This document shows, in pieces, positions 1-11,699 of a DNA stretch of 64,000 nt. Made by a program: the position numbers and the translations under genes. Under the pieces are notes generated by a model. That model ran no database searches. It worked only from the letters and a program-made list of their open reading frames with translations, and was not told the origin of the DNA. Source of the stretch: Lingula anatina (Eukaryota; Brachiopoda; Lingulata; Lingulida; Lingulidae); contig NW_019775961.1 of NCBI RefSeq assembly GCF_001039355.2, forward strand, positions 54,980 to 118,979, given 5' to 3'. Positions within the stretch are counted from its first letter, which is position 1. The number at the start of each line of letters is the position of its first letter.

Positions 1-237
1 TCAAAGAAAAACTGCAGTGAAACCTGAAAAACAAAATCAATTATTCAATAGGCCTGTTTAATCCCAATAAATAAGACTTCAGAGATCAAAAAACAACTTT
101 AATAATGCAATCACACCTTGAATTTATTATCATAAAATGACAAAAAAATCATAAACTAATTATAACAATATTGGGGGTCATGGGCAGATGATGGCCATGT
201 TAAGGGTCTTCCCGAAGACAGTCAGAATATTTCAAGT

Positions 238-1432
238 TTATCTTAACAGACATCTAATTTTTTCTGTAGGAAGACAGTCAAATATTGAGGATGGATCAAC
301 AAAGATAAATGGAATACTGTCAGAAAATATCTCTAAATCCATCCCTGGGAGTGGCAGCAAGCATTCCCCTCCAGTAATAACAAACTGAAAATTTCCATCC
401 ATTTAAACTATTTTGGGTGTACACCAGCAGCCATTGAGAAGAACTAAAAAATGCAAGTATATGTATGGTTACAATTTTTAAAAAATGGCATAGCTTAATT
501 GTTACACATTTCACCTCATGATCATCTACAAAGTCTCTTGGATCGTCCTCACTGCTGCGTCTTTTCTCTTTGAGAAACACTTTTCCTTCATCAGTGACTG
601 CAACATAGTGATCTGAAAGGAATAGGTTGGATCAATTAAGCAATAGAAAAACAAGCAAAAGAGATTAACTGTCTATCTTTTACTTTTCAGTGAAAAAATT
701 CAGTAACTTGGCAATACCAAGTTTTAAAAAAATTAGAATTGCACTAGTACTGGTAGTAAAAAGAAAATTATTTCAGGTTGCAAAAGAAGGCTCATACTTG
801 CAGGGAAAGGTAATAAAATTTTCTTTGGACTGAATTTGCCAAAAATTTAGTCTTGAAAATGTGGTCAGACTGAAACTTAAATGAATGGAAATCGTGAAGT
901 TGGCATTGGACAATAAATGCTTAAAAGTAAACATGCAATCTTCATCAGTTTCAATGGAAAATATCACACAAAACAGGACATTTTAAATTTAAAGTCTTAC
1001 TGGTAGGCCCTATTCAGAATAGGGGACTTAATACAGTAGTCCGAGGGTAAAATATGCCCCCCCCCCCTTTTAAATACTTCCCTTCGGGATATCTATTCAG
1101 TGTCTATTAGTGGATTAGACAGCAGTTTGTAGTGGGCTTCCATATTTGATCCTCGGACTAGTTAGTCCCCTATTCTGAATGGAGCCTTAGTCTTGTTCAA
1201 CATGCAATAACTCCATCATGGCCACCAATAAATCTTTGTGCAAATGGGACTCTCCATGGCTCTTATGTTTCAATACTTGATTGACTGGTTGCAATCTATA
1301 CCCACCAGGTTGAATCAATGATTCCAAGTAGACAGAATGGTTGGGGCCTTTGTGTTGCTTGAAAAGTTTGGGATCTGGTTTCTTGATGCAATTGTTCTTG
1401 ACTCTGTATGCAGGGGTGGCCTAGAGTAATAA

Positions 1433-1473
<41 letters not shown>

Positions 1474-1948
1474 CAAATTTGCAACCTGAGGATTGGATAA
1501 ATACATTATTTGCATCATAGTGGAATAAAATCACTAGTGAATAAGAATAAAGGCACGTGTGAACAAATTTAAAACAAAATAATTAAAATGCAAGGTTAAA
1601 AAATTAAATAAAAGTCTATCAGTCAATTTTGGAACTAGTATATCCCACTGTTTAAAATAAATTATTACACTGGCCATGTTTGAGGATATCATTTTTTTAT
1701 TTACCCACCGTATTAGTCTTGGTCATCAAAATCAAACTATGAATTTCTACTGAACATTTAATTTATTAACAAAATGAATCATCAAACAATTGAATTTTTT
1801 TATTTCAACAGTTTATCACTTGAATAATATCTGTTTTGTACAATTTGTTCATATATGTGTGTGTACCCATGCATGTATATGTGTGTGCACGCATGAGTGT
1901 TCTTGTGTGCATATGAGCTTGCAAGTATTCTTTCCTATGGATACATCT

Positions 1949-1989
<41 letters not shown>

Positions 1990-4900
1990 CGTGTGTGTGT
2001 GTTTGTGCACATGTGCCCCCACACTTTCAGATGTTCTTTCATACATTTTCTAGCGTCAATATATATATATATATATCTGTATGAGCTAGTGCATGCACAG
2101 TTTACGTATCATCATACCTGCACCCCGACACTTGTTGGACTAAGTACTGTCACAAATCTGTTCTTCTCCAGATTTCCTATCTGACACAAGTACACAGTCT
2201 CCCCAGCATCTTTGGGGTCTTGATCAGTGCCATTGAAGAACATCATATAAAAGCGAACTGAAAAAAAAACATTTACTAATTTTTTTTTGTTCTCCAAATC
2301 TGAATCTTGTAGTAACATAATCTTTTAAAAAAGAGGTGCATTGATCTTTAAAAATACACTGATTCTTCCTATTCCCATCAGGAAGGTCAGTAGACTGTAC
2401 AAAATCCATTGTATACCTTGTGATACCAATTTCAATTAATTTCAATTTGTTTTAAGCGTTAAGTCGAGTTCCCAGTCAAGCTGAGTCTGCCAAGCTCACT
2501 AACTCCCATTTCAGCTGTTAGATTTCATTTAGATCAGCTTGCACTAGTGAACTTAACATCTTACCTCAAATACAAGTACTGGGCGGGAAGCAAAGGGGTT
2601 AGATTGGCTGTATTGCATATGGCGAGCTGATCATAATGATATAGATGGGTTATATCAACTTGAGCCTACCCTCTACCTGGGCCACGGATTGATTTTTCAT
2701 TTGATATTCACAGGTATGTCTGTAGATATATAGACAGCCATTTTGTTCTCTGTGTCCCAATACAGAAGAGTTCACATATTTCCACAGGCCTAGCTGGGAG
2801 AGGGTTACTTAAGCCAGTCCTGATATACCAGGGCAGTCATACATTTAAATAGATAAAAAAAAATAGAGAGAAAACAAATTTTACACTCACAATTCTCATC
2901 ACGACTGTTTAAAGAATCAACCACAAGATTTCCACCTTCAAATTTCAGGCAGTGATTTCCGTATCCAGTATGTATGTACACCCACTTGCAGGATATTTCA
3001 TAATGCTTAATGTCTGTGATGTATGTTCCTTTGTCAAAGTAGAGTTTTCTTTCTACGGTTATGTCAAGGTCCAGGCTTACATCATCTAAAAGAAATTATT
3101 CAAAATTTCACTTTATTTTTTCATATAGGCTCAGTAGTTTATAGGAAATATTCCAGATCATATTCTAATACCTGTGTTAATTTATCACTTAAGATATTCA
3201 GAAAAGTAAATGTTTTAAATGGAGTTAAGCACAACAAGTTTTCAATGATTACCGTTAAAATCCAGAAAAATTAAGATCTACTTTTAAAAATTACATTACT
3301 TTCACCATAACGGATACAGCATAAGTAGAAATGTTTTTTTTCATCATACCATTTACAATCAGCTTGAATGTCACGTTCCAGAAATGCCACTTTTTTCTAC
3401 CCTTTGCTATCGATGGCCTTTTGACAGTCTGGAATACAACAGTAAAACAGGATATGTACAAAGAACTTTTTTCAGTATATACATAGCTGGGAGGGGTGTC
3501 AAAAGAAAGCCCTTCAAGGAACTGGAAATGTTGCCATGCTGCAAAATTTCAACCAGGTTTAAAGCATAAGAAGAAGAAATTTAAAGTGTCAAAGGCCACA
3601 TTCAAAACAGTGGACTAACTAGTCCGAGGGTCAAATATGGCCGTCTCACTTGACTACTTTCCCACGGTAAATCTCAGGGCTGTAGCCTGAGCAAGGGGGG
3701 GAAGGTGTGGGAGGGGGTGAGGTTATGTTTTCACACCTGTTTGTCTGTTTGTTTGTCTGTCTGTCACCAACATAACTCAAAAAGTTATGGACCAACTTTG
3801 ATGAAATTTTCAGGAACTGTCAGAAGTGGGCCGAGGGAGAGATGATTAGTTTTGGTGGTGATCCGGATCAATAATCAATCAATAATCAATAATAATCAAA
3901 AATCGTTGCCTTGGCGGAGGTTTCCGCTCTCGTACAATTTACATCACAAAGGTTTTGTAACTATGTCTCTTCTACAGCTCAACACCCTGATTAGTTTACT
4001 CTAATCTAATACTGGGACATGAAGTAGCCATATAAAAACATTTTCACTGACCAATGTCCACTCATCCTCTACAGCAGTGAACTGGTCCACCACAGCCCTG
4101 TGATGCCAGTCCTTGACCCGTAAGTCGTTGAAATGCGTGACGATATCCCCTACTTGTAATGCTTGACTACCACTCGCAAGCCTATGAAAGAAAAGAAGAA
4201 AATAATAATCAGACATGAGCCTAGGTTTTAAAACAACCTCTGAACATTTATCATTTTCTTGCAGTTTTTGAATCTCATGAACCATCAGAATTGAATTAAA
4301 AAATGTGGAATTCCACATTTCCTTGGAAAATGCCCATGTCTGATAATAAATACTTGAGACAGGCTAAGAAGGCCAAAATTGTTTAATTGAAAAAGCGCAT
4401 CACTCTTAGCTAGGTGTCTCTTCTGGTGTTTTGTAGATCGTGTGTATTTCAGCTGCCAATACAATATTCAAACACTCAATGGAAGTTGAGGCTGTCTTAA
4501 CTACACCCTGTCATTATCACTGTTGAAAGTTGTAAAAATTGAAAATTTATGCACGTCAATACATCAACACTGAGCTAAATTATTTATATGCTAACAAGTT
4601 TTAAATTTTCAGGTAAACATATTATCTGGTAACCTACGTCTACAGTAAAAACTTAAAATTTTAAACTGTCTTGATAATTTTGTCAGAGGTCAATTCTCCA
4701 TAGACATTTTCTTTTACTTTGAAAATTTCTTCAAACTTGAAAATGGGCCCCTGATGATTTTGATAAGTTCGTCAAGTAATATGGCTGTGGCTGATTCCTA
4801 CATTTTTAAATATTAATTAATTTTTAGATGACGAAATTTTCAAGTTTTTACAGTAAGATGTACATGTGTGTGCTCACACACAAGCATACACGCACATACA

Positions 4901-6381
4901 TGTCAATTAGGCACAATACTCAAATAACTCACCAAGCGTAAATCAATCCGTCTTCTGGTATGGACACTATAATATGCTGACCATCCTCATCCATTCCAAT
5001 CTCCAAACCAAGGAGATGGTGCTCTCTGTCCAGTGATGACCTGTGTTTAGGGTGCTGGACATACAACTGACTCTGTAAAACTTCAGGTTCCTCTTCAACC
5101 TGGTATGATAAATATGAGTTATATAAGGCACAGTGAATGTGTGAAGAAGTTGAACAGCGTATGTACAGATCTGCTTAGAGTGATCAGGCCCGCCAAAATT
5201 GATAAGACAGAAGTGATTGGTGAGTGCAACTGATCCTAATTTTAAGGAAATCAAAAGTTTTCTTTACACCTAATTTCTTTACTAAAAAATGCATAGCGTA
5301 CAAGTAAAAAAACAACAATTGAAAAAAAAAAAAAACCTGAGAATGATCTCCTATACATCTTAAACATCAAATGTGAAAAAAATCATCTACCAACTGTTTT
5401 CTTAAGATTCCTGCTCATTTACCAGCTTATCAATTTTTTTCAGGCCTGGCAAATAATTTTCTACTGAATAGTACATTTGAAAAACCATATGATATTTTAA
5501 AATAAAATATCATTTGTAGTTGAGCATTATACAATGTTATCATTAATCCCTTACGTTAACAGATTCTTCATCAATATTAATCAAAATTACAACAATGATT
5601 TATAAAAAAAATACCTCATCACTACTGCTGGATTCCAAAGAGCTTGGACAACTGGTATTTTGGCTACTGACCTCTAGTGAAGAGTCGTAGCCACTTTCGT
5701 CAGCATTTTTTGCGTTGTCTGTAAAAGAGTCAATAAAAATATTCAAATAACAATTGGCAAAATGACACTTTAGTTGCCTTGACCGAAACTTTGGACTCGG
5801 TGCATGATCAAGAAAGAAAAACGAGAAAAGAGGGGAAAATGAAATACTGAAATACTGTAAAACTGCAAAATTGAAATCAGAATTTCAGAAATAATAAAAT
5901 TCTGACTTATGGATTGGTTTATAGTCACCAACACATATCAAGATTTTCCTCCCTCCCGTTTCTTTTTGTCATCCCACAATATTCAAATACACATGTAATG
6001 GAGGAAGAGAATAAATCACACTTCTTTGTTGACAGTGCAAATATATATATATATATACTCACTGTACACAGTATATATATATATATTCAATACCCTATCA
6101 TTTGCGTATGTTATTAATACAAGTGCATATGCTACAAGTACAAGTGGCAATGAAAATAAAAGGTTTGTACATTTTATATTCTATGCAATATTTGGGGGTA
6201 TGTAAGATTCCTTTAATTCTCACCTTCTTGTTATTAATGACATTTTAATATATGTAATAATAATTATATAACTTACTGTTACAAGACACTCCGTGATACA
6301 CTCACCTTTATCAGTCAAATTCACAAAAGTTTCTAAGGTTTCCCCTACATGCTGTGATTCACAATCATCAATTAAATCCAT
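238..6381 (-). CDS. PDZ domain plus IL-1/FGF-like beta-trefoil protein, 416 aa
   Basis: Ten coding exons (6381-6306, 5718-5615, 5099-4933, 4181-4052, 3428-3350, 3085-2891, 2257-2118, 1420-1306, 612-515, 384-238), all with GT..AG borders and matching phases, give 416 residues ending in TAA. Seen in the protein: an acidic, Ser-rich start without signal peptide or membrane helix (1-85); a PDZ domain (about 86-166) with carboxylate loop LLGLEI at 89-94, the pattern GSQALQVGDIV and a closing strand TLTVKRP; a linker; then about 219-372, rich in short hydrophobic strands, including VVDS, TVYLCQIG, RFVTV and VYLESLIQPDHYVAV (327-341), followed by VFL and an aromatic/acidic strand before FVI. That order resembles the last third of IL-1 family cytokines (Phe-Glu-Ser..Pro..Tyr). 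A 45-residue tail follows. PDZ is a firm reading. The beta-trefoil assignment is inference; an FGF-like or unrelated beta fold is possible. Function unknown. Confidence 0.82.
1007..1187. mobile_element. MITE with ATTCAGAATAGGGGACT termini
   Basis: About 180 bases bounded by inverted repeats: ATTCAGAATAGGGGACT on the left and its complement on the right, followed inward by a shared TAGTCCGAGG block. It contains no ORF. It lies in the intron between exons 8 and 9 of the PDZ/beta-trefoil gene. A diverged fragment of the same family (GGACTAACTAGTCCGAGGGT) is at about 3610-3650. Confidence 0.7.
1433..1474. repeat. (ATT)n microsatellite
   Basis: Uninterrupted trinucleotide ATT/TTA run of about 13 units, immediately upstream (on the minus strand) of the exon 8 acceptor of the PDZ/beta-trefoil gene. 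Confidence 0.95.
1951..1987. repeat. (GT)n microsatellite
   Basis: Pure GT run of about 18 units inside a GT-rich stretch (1850-2020). ORFs through it encode only Cys-Val repeats and are not genes. Confidence 0.95.
2667..2806. mobile_element. MITE of the TACCCTCTACC family, copy 1
   Basis: About 140 bases starting TACCCTCTACCTGG and ending in the complementary sequence GGGAGAGGGTTA. The internal core (CACAGGTATGTCTGTAGATA) is shared with the element at 29905-30005 and with a terminal-less fragment near 21030-21085. TA at both ends suggests a Tc1/mariner-like TA target. It is intronic in the PDZ/beta-trefoil gene. Confidence 0.65.
3590..3945. repeat. Dispersed repeat fragments
   Basis: A fragment of the ATTCAGAATAGGGG MITE family (about 3605-3660) is followed by a repeat with the phrases CAACATAACTCAAAAAGTTA and TTGGCGGAGGTTTCCGCTCTC. 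I recall this type as a dispersed repeat in many marine invertebrate genomes. No coding content. Confidence 0.5.
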
Positions 6382-7532
6382 GTCTAATAGATACTTCCTC
6401 TGAATTAAAAAAAATAACAGTCTCTTGGTACGATCAGGCAATTGTTTCTTTGGTCCTTTCCGTTGGTCCTGATTTAAAACTGAAATAGAAATAAATTTCT
6501 CACTCTTGAATCCAACCGATCTCTCATTTCATTCGAATAAAAATCATATTCTGATGAATCACACACTTTCAGTATTTGTACAGTTTACTTTGAAATTCAT
6601 GCACTTTCGGTTATCTTGCTTTTAGCTTATCACTTTCCTTTTAATTACTAGCACTTCTGGGGTAGCGCTAGCAATTTTTTTCGCTTAGCCAAATCACCAC
6701 ATTTTCGTCAATTTGTTACCAAAATGGTTATAATTTGGCTAAAACATGTCAAATCAAGCCCTTTTTCTTTAGCCAATATAAGTCAGTTTTAGCACTTGGC
6801 TAAATTGGCGAGTGTTAGCGCTACCCCAGCATTTATTTTACATCACTACACATGAACCTGAATTTGTAATTAATAAAATTTCAAGCTCTTTCAGCAATAT
6901 GTACAAGTAACAGTATACATATTGCAATAATGCCAAGTTCTAATCTATAAACTAATGCAGAAAAGAAGATCATTACATGCAGTATTATGGAACTAGTGCA
7001 ATACAGAATATATACTTGAAATTTGGGAACTAAGAGATATGCAAGTAAGCCTGCAAAATTCAGATGGGTAATCTTTTTCCTGAATTTTTTTTTTTTACTC
7101 TTTGTTGATCCAACTTGAAAAACAGCATAAAATTCACACAAATCCAATTTTGATTCAGAGCTGCATGTTCCCAGTGGAAAGCGTATGGTAATGACTTTTC
7201 AGTGATCTTTTCAATGGGGAAAAATTGTGAATTTTACAGTTACTGTATTTTTAAGTCTTAATTTCTTGTAATAAGAGCATTCCTATTGAGTGGTGACTAC
7301 AAAATTGAAAAGCAGACTACCTTATAGTCCTATTCTATGCATTAAAAGCACCACAAAGGCTATACAGAAGTGTAAATTTTATGGTTTTAAAATGATGTAT
7401 TTGATAGTTTGATAACTTTTGCCAATTGAAAAGATCCAGTCGTTACCGTACTCTATTCAAACTCCTTCAATCTCACCCTACAGCCCTGTAGTATATTACA
7501 GAAAACACCAAAACTAAAATGACGTACTTACC
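6306..7532 (-). other. 5' untranslated exons of the PDZ/beta-trefoil gene
   Basis: A strong donor (GGAG/GTAAGTACG) at 7532 marks the end of a likely noncoding first exon that starts somewhere above 7600. A second exon begins at 6468 after an ATCAG acceptor and runs to the donor at 6306; it contains the chosen ATG at 6381 (context GAC ATG G). The frame upstream of this ATG stays open back to 6468, so an earlier start in an unseen exon cannot be excluded. An alternative acceptor (TTAATTCAG) lies just before the ATG. Confidence 0.5.
6657..6829. mobile_element. MITE of the CTGGGGTAGCGCTA family, copy 1
   Basis: 173 bases with near-perfect terminal inverted repeats CTGGGGTAGCGCTA and TAGCGCTACCCCAG. 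The interior repeats TTGGCTAAA-type words in both orientations. A second copy in opposite orientation lies at 53985-54156. It sits in the first intron of the PDZ/beta-trefoil gene. Confidence 0.8.
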
Positions 7533-7649
7533 TCCACTGTTACCAGTTAACAAACACAGAGATATGAGCCTCTCTAGTCCTCTCTTTGCCCGCACTGATT
7601 ACATAGGGAACCCCACTATAGGTCTATCTTAGCAGGGGACGTTGACCTG

Positions 7650-9183
7650 TCAATAAGAAGTGAAGAGTTCAGATAAGATAATGTACATGTGAATATACCC
7701 TTGTATTTATACTGTATTTAAGCAGCATTGGGGCTATTACTCACTAAGGATGGTGTAAAATGTTAGTTTCACATAAAATAGGAAGAAAACGTCAAAAGTG
7801 ATTGTTTCTCATATGAGCTTCCTCCTTTAATTAAAAATGAAAAAGGATGTTAAGATTCTGTGCATTGATTTGGTACACCTCCCCCCCTCCCCCACAATCA
7901 ATGAACAGTAATGCTGACCAATGTATATTTATAGACAAATACGATAGATAATATGATAAATATTTTCATTTCTACAATGTTGATTGGCAACATAAGAAAC
8001 TGAAGGGCATGACCTTAGGAAAAAAAGTTAACTGTTTACAAGATTTAGCTCATTTAGTAACTACATGTTCATGTATATATATATATGCATTTGTGAAAAT
8101 TGCACATTCAAGGTCTGGCTGAATATGCAATATGCCCTTTTTTTTCTTCAAAGAGATCAGCTCTGACCAATTTTCATACCCTTCCCAGGGATAAAAGAAA
8201 TATAAACAGTAACATATTGATTTTTTTCTAAATTACAATTTAGGCTAACTACTATATATACAGTACAATAAAATTGTTACCAATGTAAATATTAGTTCAA
8301 TAAAGTATTTTCTGCAACTGTTAAACAAATACAATGAATCAGAAAGTGAAAATTCATTGGCTTAAAAAATCCATTCTAAAACAACCACTAGAAGGTGTAC
8401 AATGCATGTACCTCGAGGGCAGGAAGCACTCGCAATACGTACATGTACATCCACTTTTGATTTACAAACTATCTCCGTTTCTGCACCATGTGAGTAAAAT
8501 CAGCTACTTCCTTGTTCATCTTGTTCTTAATTTGTGACACGACTGGACAATTAATTGATAAGAAAGACCAAAGGCCTAGCTTGCAGACAATGAGAAGCAG
8601 GGATTTCCCCAGGACAGTAGAAGTAGATTTTCATTTTATTTATTTATCATTTTAATTTATTATTTTCCAGAATGCATTTAAGACCCCATTCCCAGAGATT
8701 AGATCGATCCAACTAGATCAACCTAACTCCCTGGGGGTTCAAGCTGAATAGCTGTCAGCCGAGCAGGCACAAAAGTTAATTACCCCCTTACAACTTGTAT
8801 TAGGCGGGATAGACATTTAAGCCGGATCTGACAGTAATCTAGTGAGACTCTCCATGGTGATAGATCGACCTAAAATCTATGGGAATGCCCCCTAAGTTAC
8901 ATATAACATGCACACTGAACTAGACACGAACACGCTTTCACCTTTGGAGCGACTCCATAATAATCTCCTTATGATTTCTGCAGAACTATAAAAACCGAGA
9001 AAAAAAGTAACATTACCACACTGAATTTTACTATTACAGCGTGTATACACTATACCACGGTTGGCGCTTAATTCAAACAATACAATAATAGCACTTGTAT
9101 TTCAATACAGTCTATTGCTCTTCTTTTCTTTTGCTTCGTTGCATTCAACCTATTTTCCCAAGCACCAGTCTTGGGAAAAGTCA
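7650..9183. other. Intergenic, no gene recognised
   Basis: AT-rich spacer between the 5' end of the PDZ/beta-trefoil gene and the inverted-repeat element at 9192. It contains simple repeats and one MITE (8696-8887). I see no convincing exon on either strand. Confidence 0.6.
8696..8887. mobile_element. MITE of the CATTCCCAGAGAT family, copy 1
   Basis: About 190 bases starting CATTCCCAGAGATTAGATCG and ending with the complementary ATCTATGGGAATG. Internal words AACTCCCTGGGGGTT and GACAGTAATCTAGTGAGACT are shared with 58581-58785. A shorter relative is at 15068-15195. No ORF. Confidence 0.8.
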
Positions 9184-9224
9184 GTTACAACTTGGACCTA
9201 AATAGAGAAGGACAAGTAACGCGG

Positions 9225-9389
9225 AGAAAGATCAAAGGATAATCGGCTTAGCGCGAGCTCTTCGCGAAACGATGTGCGTTCGGATCACGTGACCTCCCGT
9301 ACAGGTAGCGAGCATATCGCGGCTGTTGATGACTTTTTGTGTCATTTGGACAGGTAGCTGGTGATAACGCGAGGAAAACGTTCGGGTGG
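9225..9389 (+). promoter_or_regulatory. CpG-rich putative promoter/5' UTR
   Basis: This stretch is clearly richer in CpG than its surroundings (for example GCGCGAGCTCTTCGCG and an E-box within ATCACGTGAC). It lies just inside the left terminus of the element and directly before the ATG at 9390. Promoter function is inferred from composition and position only. Confidence 0.4.
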
Positions 9390-11188
9390 ATGAGTCAAGA
9401 CACTTATAGAGATAAAATGTAAGTACAATTTCTTTTGCTATTTTGGATGCTAGATGAGAATAAGGTATGTTTGTTCATGGAGGAATTCAAAATGCCCAAT
9501 ATGGTGAAGGCAATCGTGTTTGTTGCCGTAAAATGAGTGTTTAAAATTGTACAACTGCGGTGTCGAATACTTGTCTTTAGCTATGATCCGATAGAAAAAT
9601 ATTTCTAGTCTCGAAATTTTACCTCTATGTAAAGAATTAGCCATAGATGCGGCAATAATTTAACCTCAAATCGTGTTTTGAATTGAAATGACGCAATTCC
9701 TCTCCGATTTATTCGACTCGCCGACATCGTTTTAGGTCTGGTATTTTTTACGTACGGTTTAGATAAAGGTGGCATCAACACCGCTGTGTACTATATGTAT
9801 AGGTTTATGTTACTTGCTTAAGTGAGCCCGAATTATGGAATGATAATTAATATTTTTAACTCTTAATATGGGCTCTCGTTGCAACATGGCACCACACATG
9901 CAATTGTGACACACAAAAACGCACCTGTGATCCTTTTAATATCCTTTTATCAAAGTTGACATTAACACTGCTCTGAAGTATATATATATTTACACATTAC
10001 CGGCTACAGTCAGCTCCGGTCTGAGAATGATAATTATTATTTTTATAACTCTCAATATGGGCTATCATTGCAATATGGCACAACACATGCAATTATGACA
10101 CACAAAAACGCACCTGTGATCCTTTTAATATCCTTTTATCAAAGTTGACATTAACACTGCTCTAAAGTATATATATATTTACACATTACCGGCTACAGTC
10201 AGCTCTGGTCTGAAAATGATAATTATTATTTTTTTGACTCTCAATATGGGCTATCATAGCAATATGACACCACACATGCAATTGTTACACACAAAAACGC
10301 AACTGTGATTCTTTAAATATCCTTTTATCAAAGTTGACATTAACACTGCTCTAAAGTATATATATATTTACACATTACCGGCTCCAGTCAGCTCCAGTCT
10401 GAGAATGATAATTATTATTTTTTTAACTCTTAATATGGGCTATCATTGCAATATGGCACCACCCATGCAATTGTGACACACAAAAAACGCACCTGTGGGC
10501 CTTTTAATATCCTTTTATCAAAGTTGACATTAACTCTACTCTGAAGTATATATGTATATTCACATGACCGGCTAAAGTCTGCTCCAGTTTGAGAATAATA
10601 ATTATTAGTTTTTCATTTTTAAATTGGATTCCCTAAACAGAATAAAGACGATTGACAAACACCCTCATTGGTCTTATAGTGAAAGTGTATATGTGGACAT
10701 GTACACATGCAAAGTTCATGATTATATTTACTCGGGTAATGGTCATAAAAGTAGATCTTGATCACATTTGTGATAAGAGTCTCACCTCTGTAATTGCCTT
10801 GCTACATTGCATTATCTTGTTATCAGGTGCTTGAAATCTTTGAAATAATCCTGAGACATGCCTTTGGATAGCACCTAGCTGGCTTTATCAAATCATCAAA
10901 GGGCCAGACGGCTTAGTTACCTGGCTGATAATGATCTAGAAAGTCCATGCCTAACAAGGGAAGTAAATTTAACTAGAGGGAAAATCTACCTGACAGGTAG
11001 AATCTTGAGATGCATTTGATAAGGCTTACCTGTGGCTCAAATGTCCAAGTAGAAGTAAAAAAGGCAATTGTCATTTATAGTAGTTTGTGATAAAAACATT
11101 CTTATTCTCTTCCAGATTCTCTCCACAAGATGCCAGAAAGTTAAAATTGGACAATGCACCATTGCCCAAGAGGAGACTCACTAATTAA
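9390..11188 (+). CDS. Candidate two-exon 33-aa protein inside the inverted-repeat element
   Basis: Exon 1 (9390-9418) starts at an ATG in a CpG-rich stretch and ends at a GTAAGT donor. Exon 2 (11116-11188) follows a pyrimidine-rich TTCTCTTCCAG acceptor. The joined frame encodes 33 residues starting MSQDTYRDKIFSPQ and ending APLPKRRLTN, a basic tail. In-frame stops precede the ATG, so this is the first usable start. An AATAAA-like signal occurs near 11397. I do not recognise the peptide. The good splice signals and CpG-rich 5' end, with a CACGTG E-box near 9285, favour a transcribed unit. It could be noncoding, or the 5' part of a longer transcript. Confidence 0.4.
9760..10615. repeat. 189-bp tandem repeat, about 4.4 units
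   Basis: The landmark TGATAATTATTATTTTT recurs at 9841, 10028, 10217, 10406 and (partial) 10596, giving periods of 187-190 bases. Each unit carries ATGGGCTATCATTGCAATAT, ACACACAAAAACGCACCTGT and CAAAGTTGACATTAACACTG. The first and last units are the most diverged, as expected when internal units are homogenised by unequal exchange. The array lies inside the 2.9-kb inverted-repeat element and within the intron of the candidate small gene. Confidence 0.92.
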
Positions 11189-11699
11189 ACATTTGGACAG
11201 TAATTCACATAGGTCAATGAGAAATTAGTTTATACCTTTTATAAATAAGTTAATACTACTTGGATACAAATAGGAAAGAACTCCAACATGACTTTCACAA
11301 AAAGAGACAAGACAAGAAAACTGCACATGTATTGTATATTCATCATCACTAGCTTTGTAACAAGCATTTTAAAATTTTAATGTTTACTTTTATAATAATA
11401 AATATTGGAATGTACTCAAGTTGTTTTATATTTCCTATCTTATAATGAAAAAAAATCCAATGTAAAAAACATGGATTATATGTTTAGACAGTTTTTTCTT
11501 GCTTGATTGAAATTGCATATTCAATTACCTCAGAATACACTAACTACAGGTTTAAAAAATCTGATCCTGATAAAATTCATACTCACATTTGACATTGACC
11601 CTCTTGCAGTGATATGCGTCTTATTTGTCAAATCTTTTATTATTTAAAGTTGTGTAAAAAAAAAAGAAGTGAAAAGAAATAAAAAGAAGATTTTTTATA

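Noticed and set aside
773-967. 64-codon minus ORF between exons 8 and 9 of the PDZ gene
   Set aside because: Exons 8 and 9 join in phase without it (G/AT at 1306/612), and it lacks a good acceptor.
1180-1305. Extension of PDZ-gene exon 8 past 1306 in the open frame
   Set aside because: The frame stays open to a TAA near 1192, but the GTGGGT donor at 1305 gives the right phase for the next exon and continues the motif; intron retention would give a truncated form.
1790-2184. Cys/Val-rich ORFs of 87-95 codons
   Set aside because: They are translations of the GT microsatellite and show no splice or family support.
3700-3790. GTTTGTCTGTCTGT tract considered as regulatory
   Set aside because: Part of a dispersed repeat, nothing specific.
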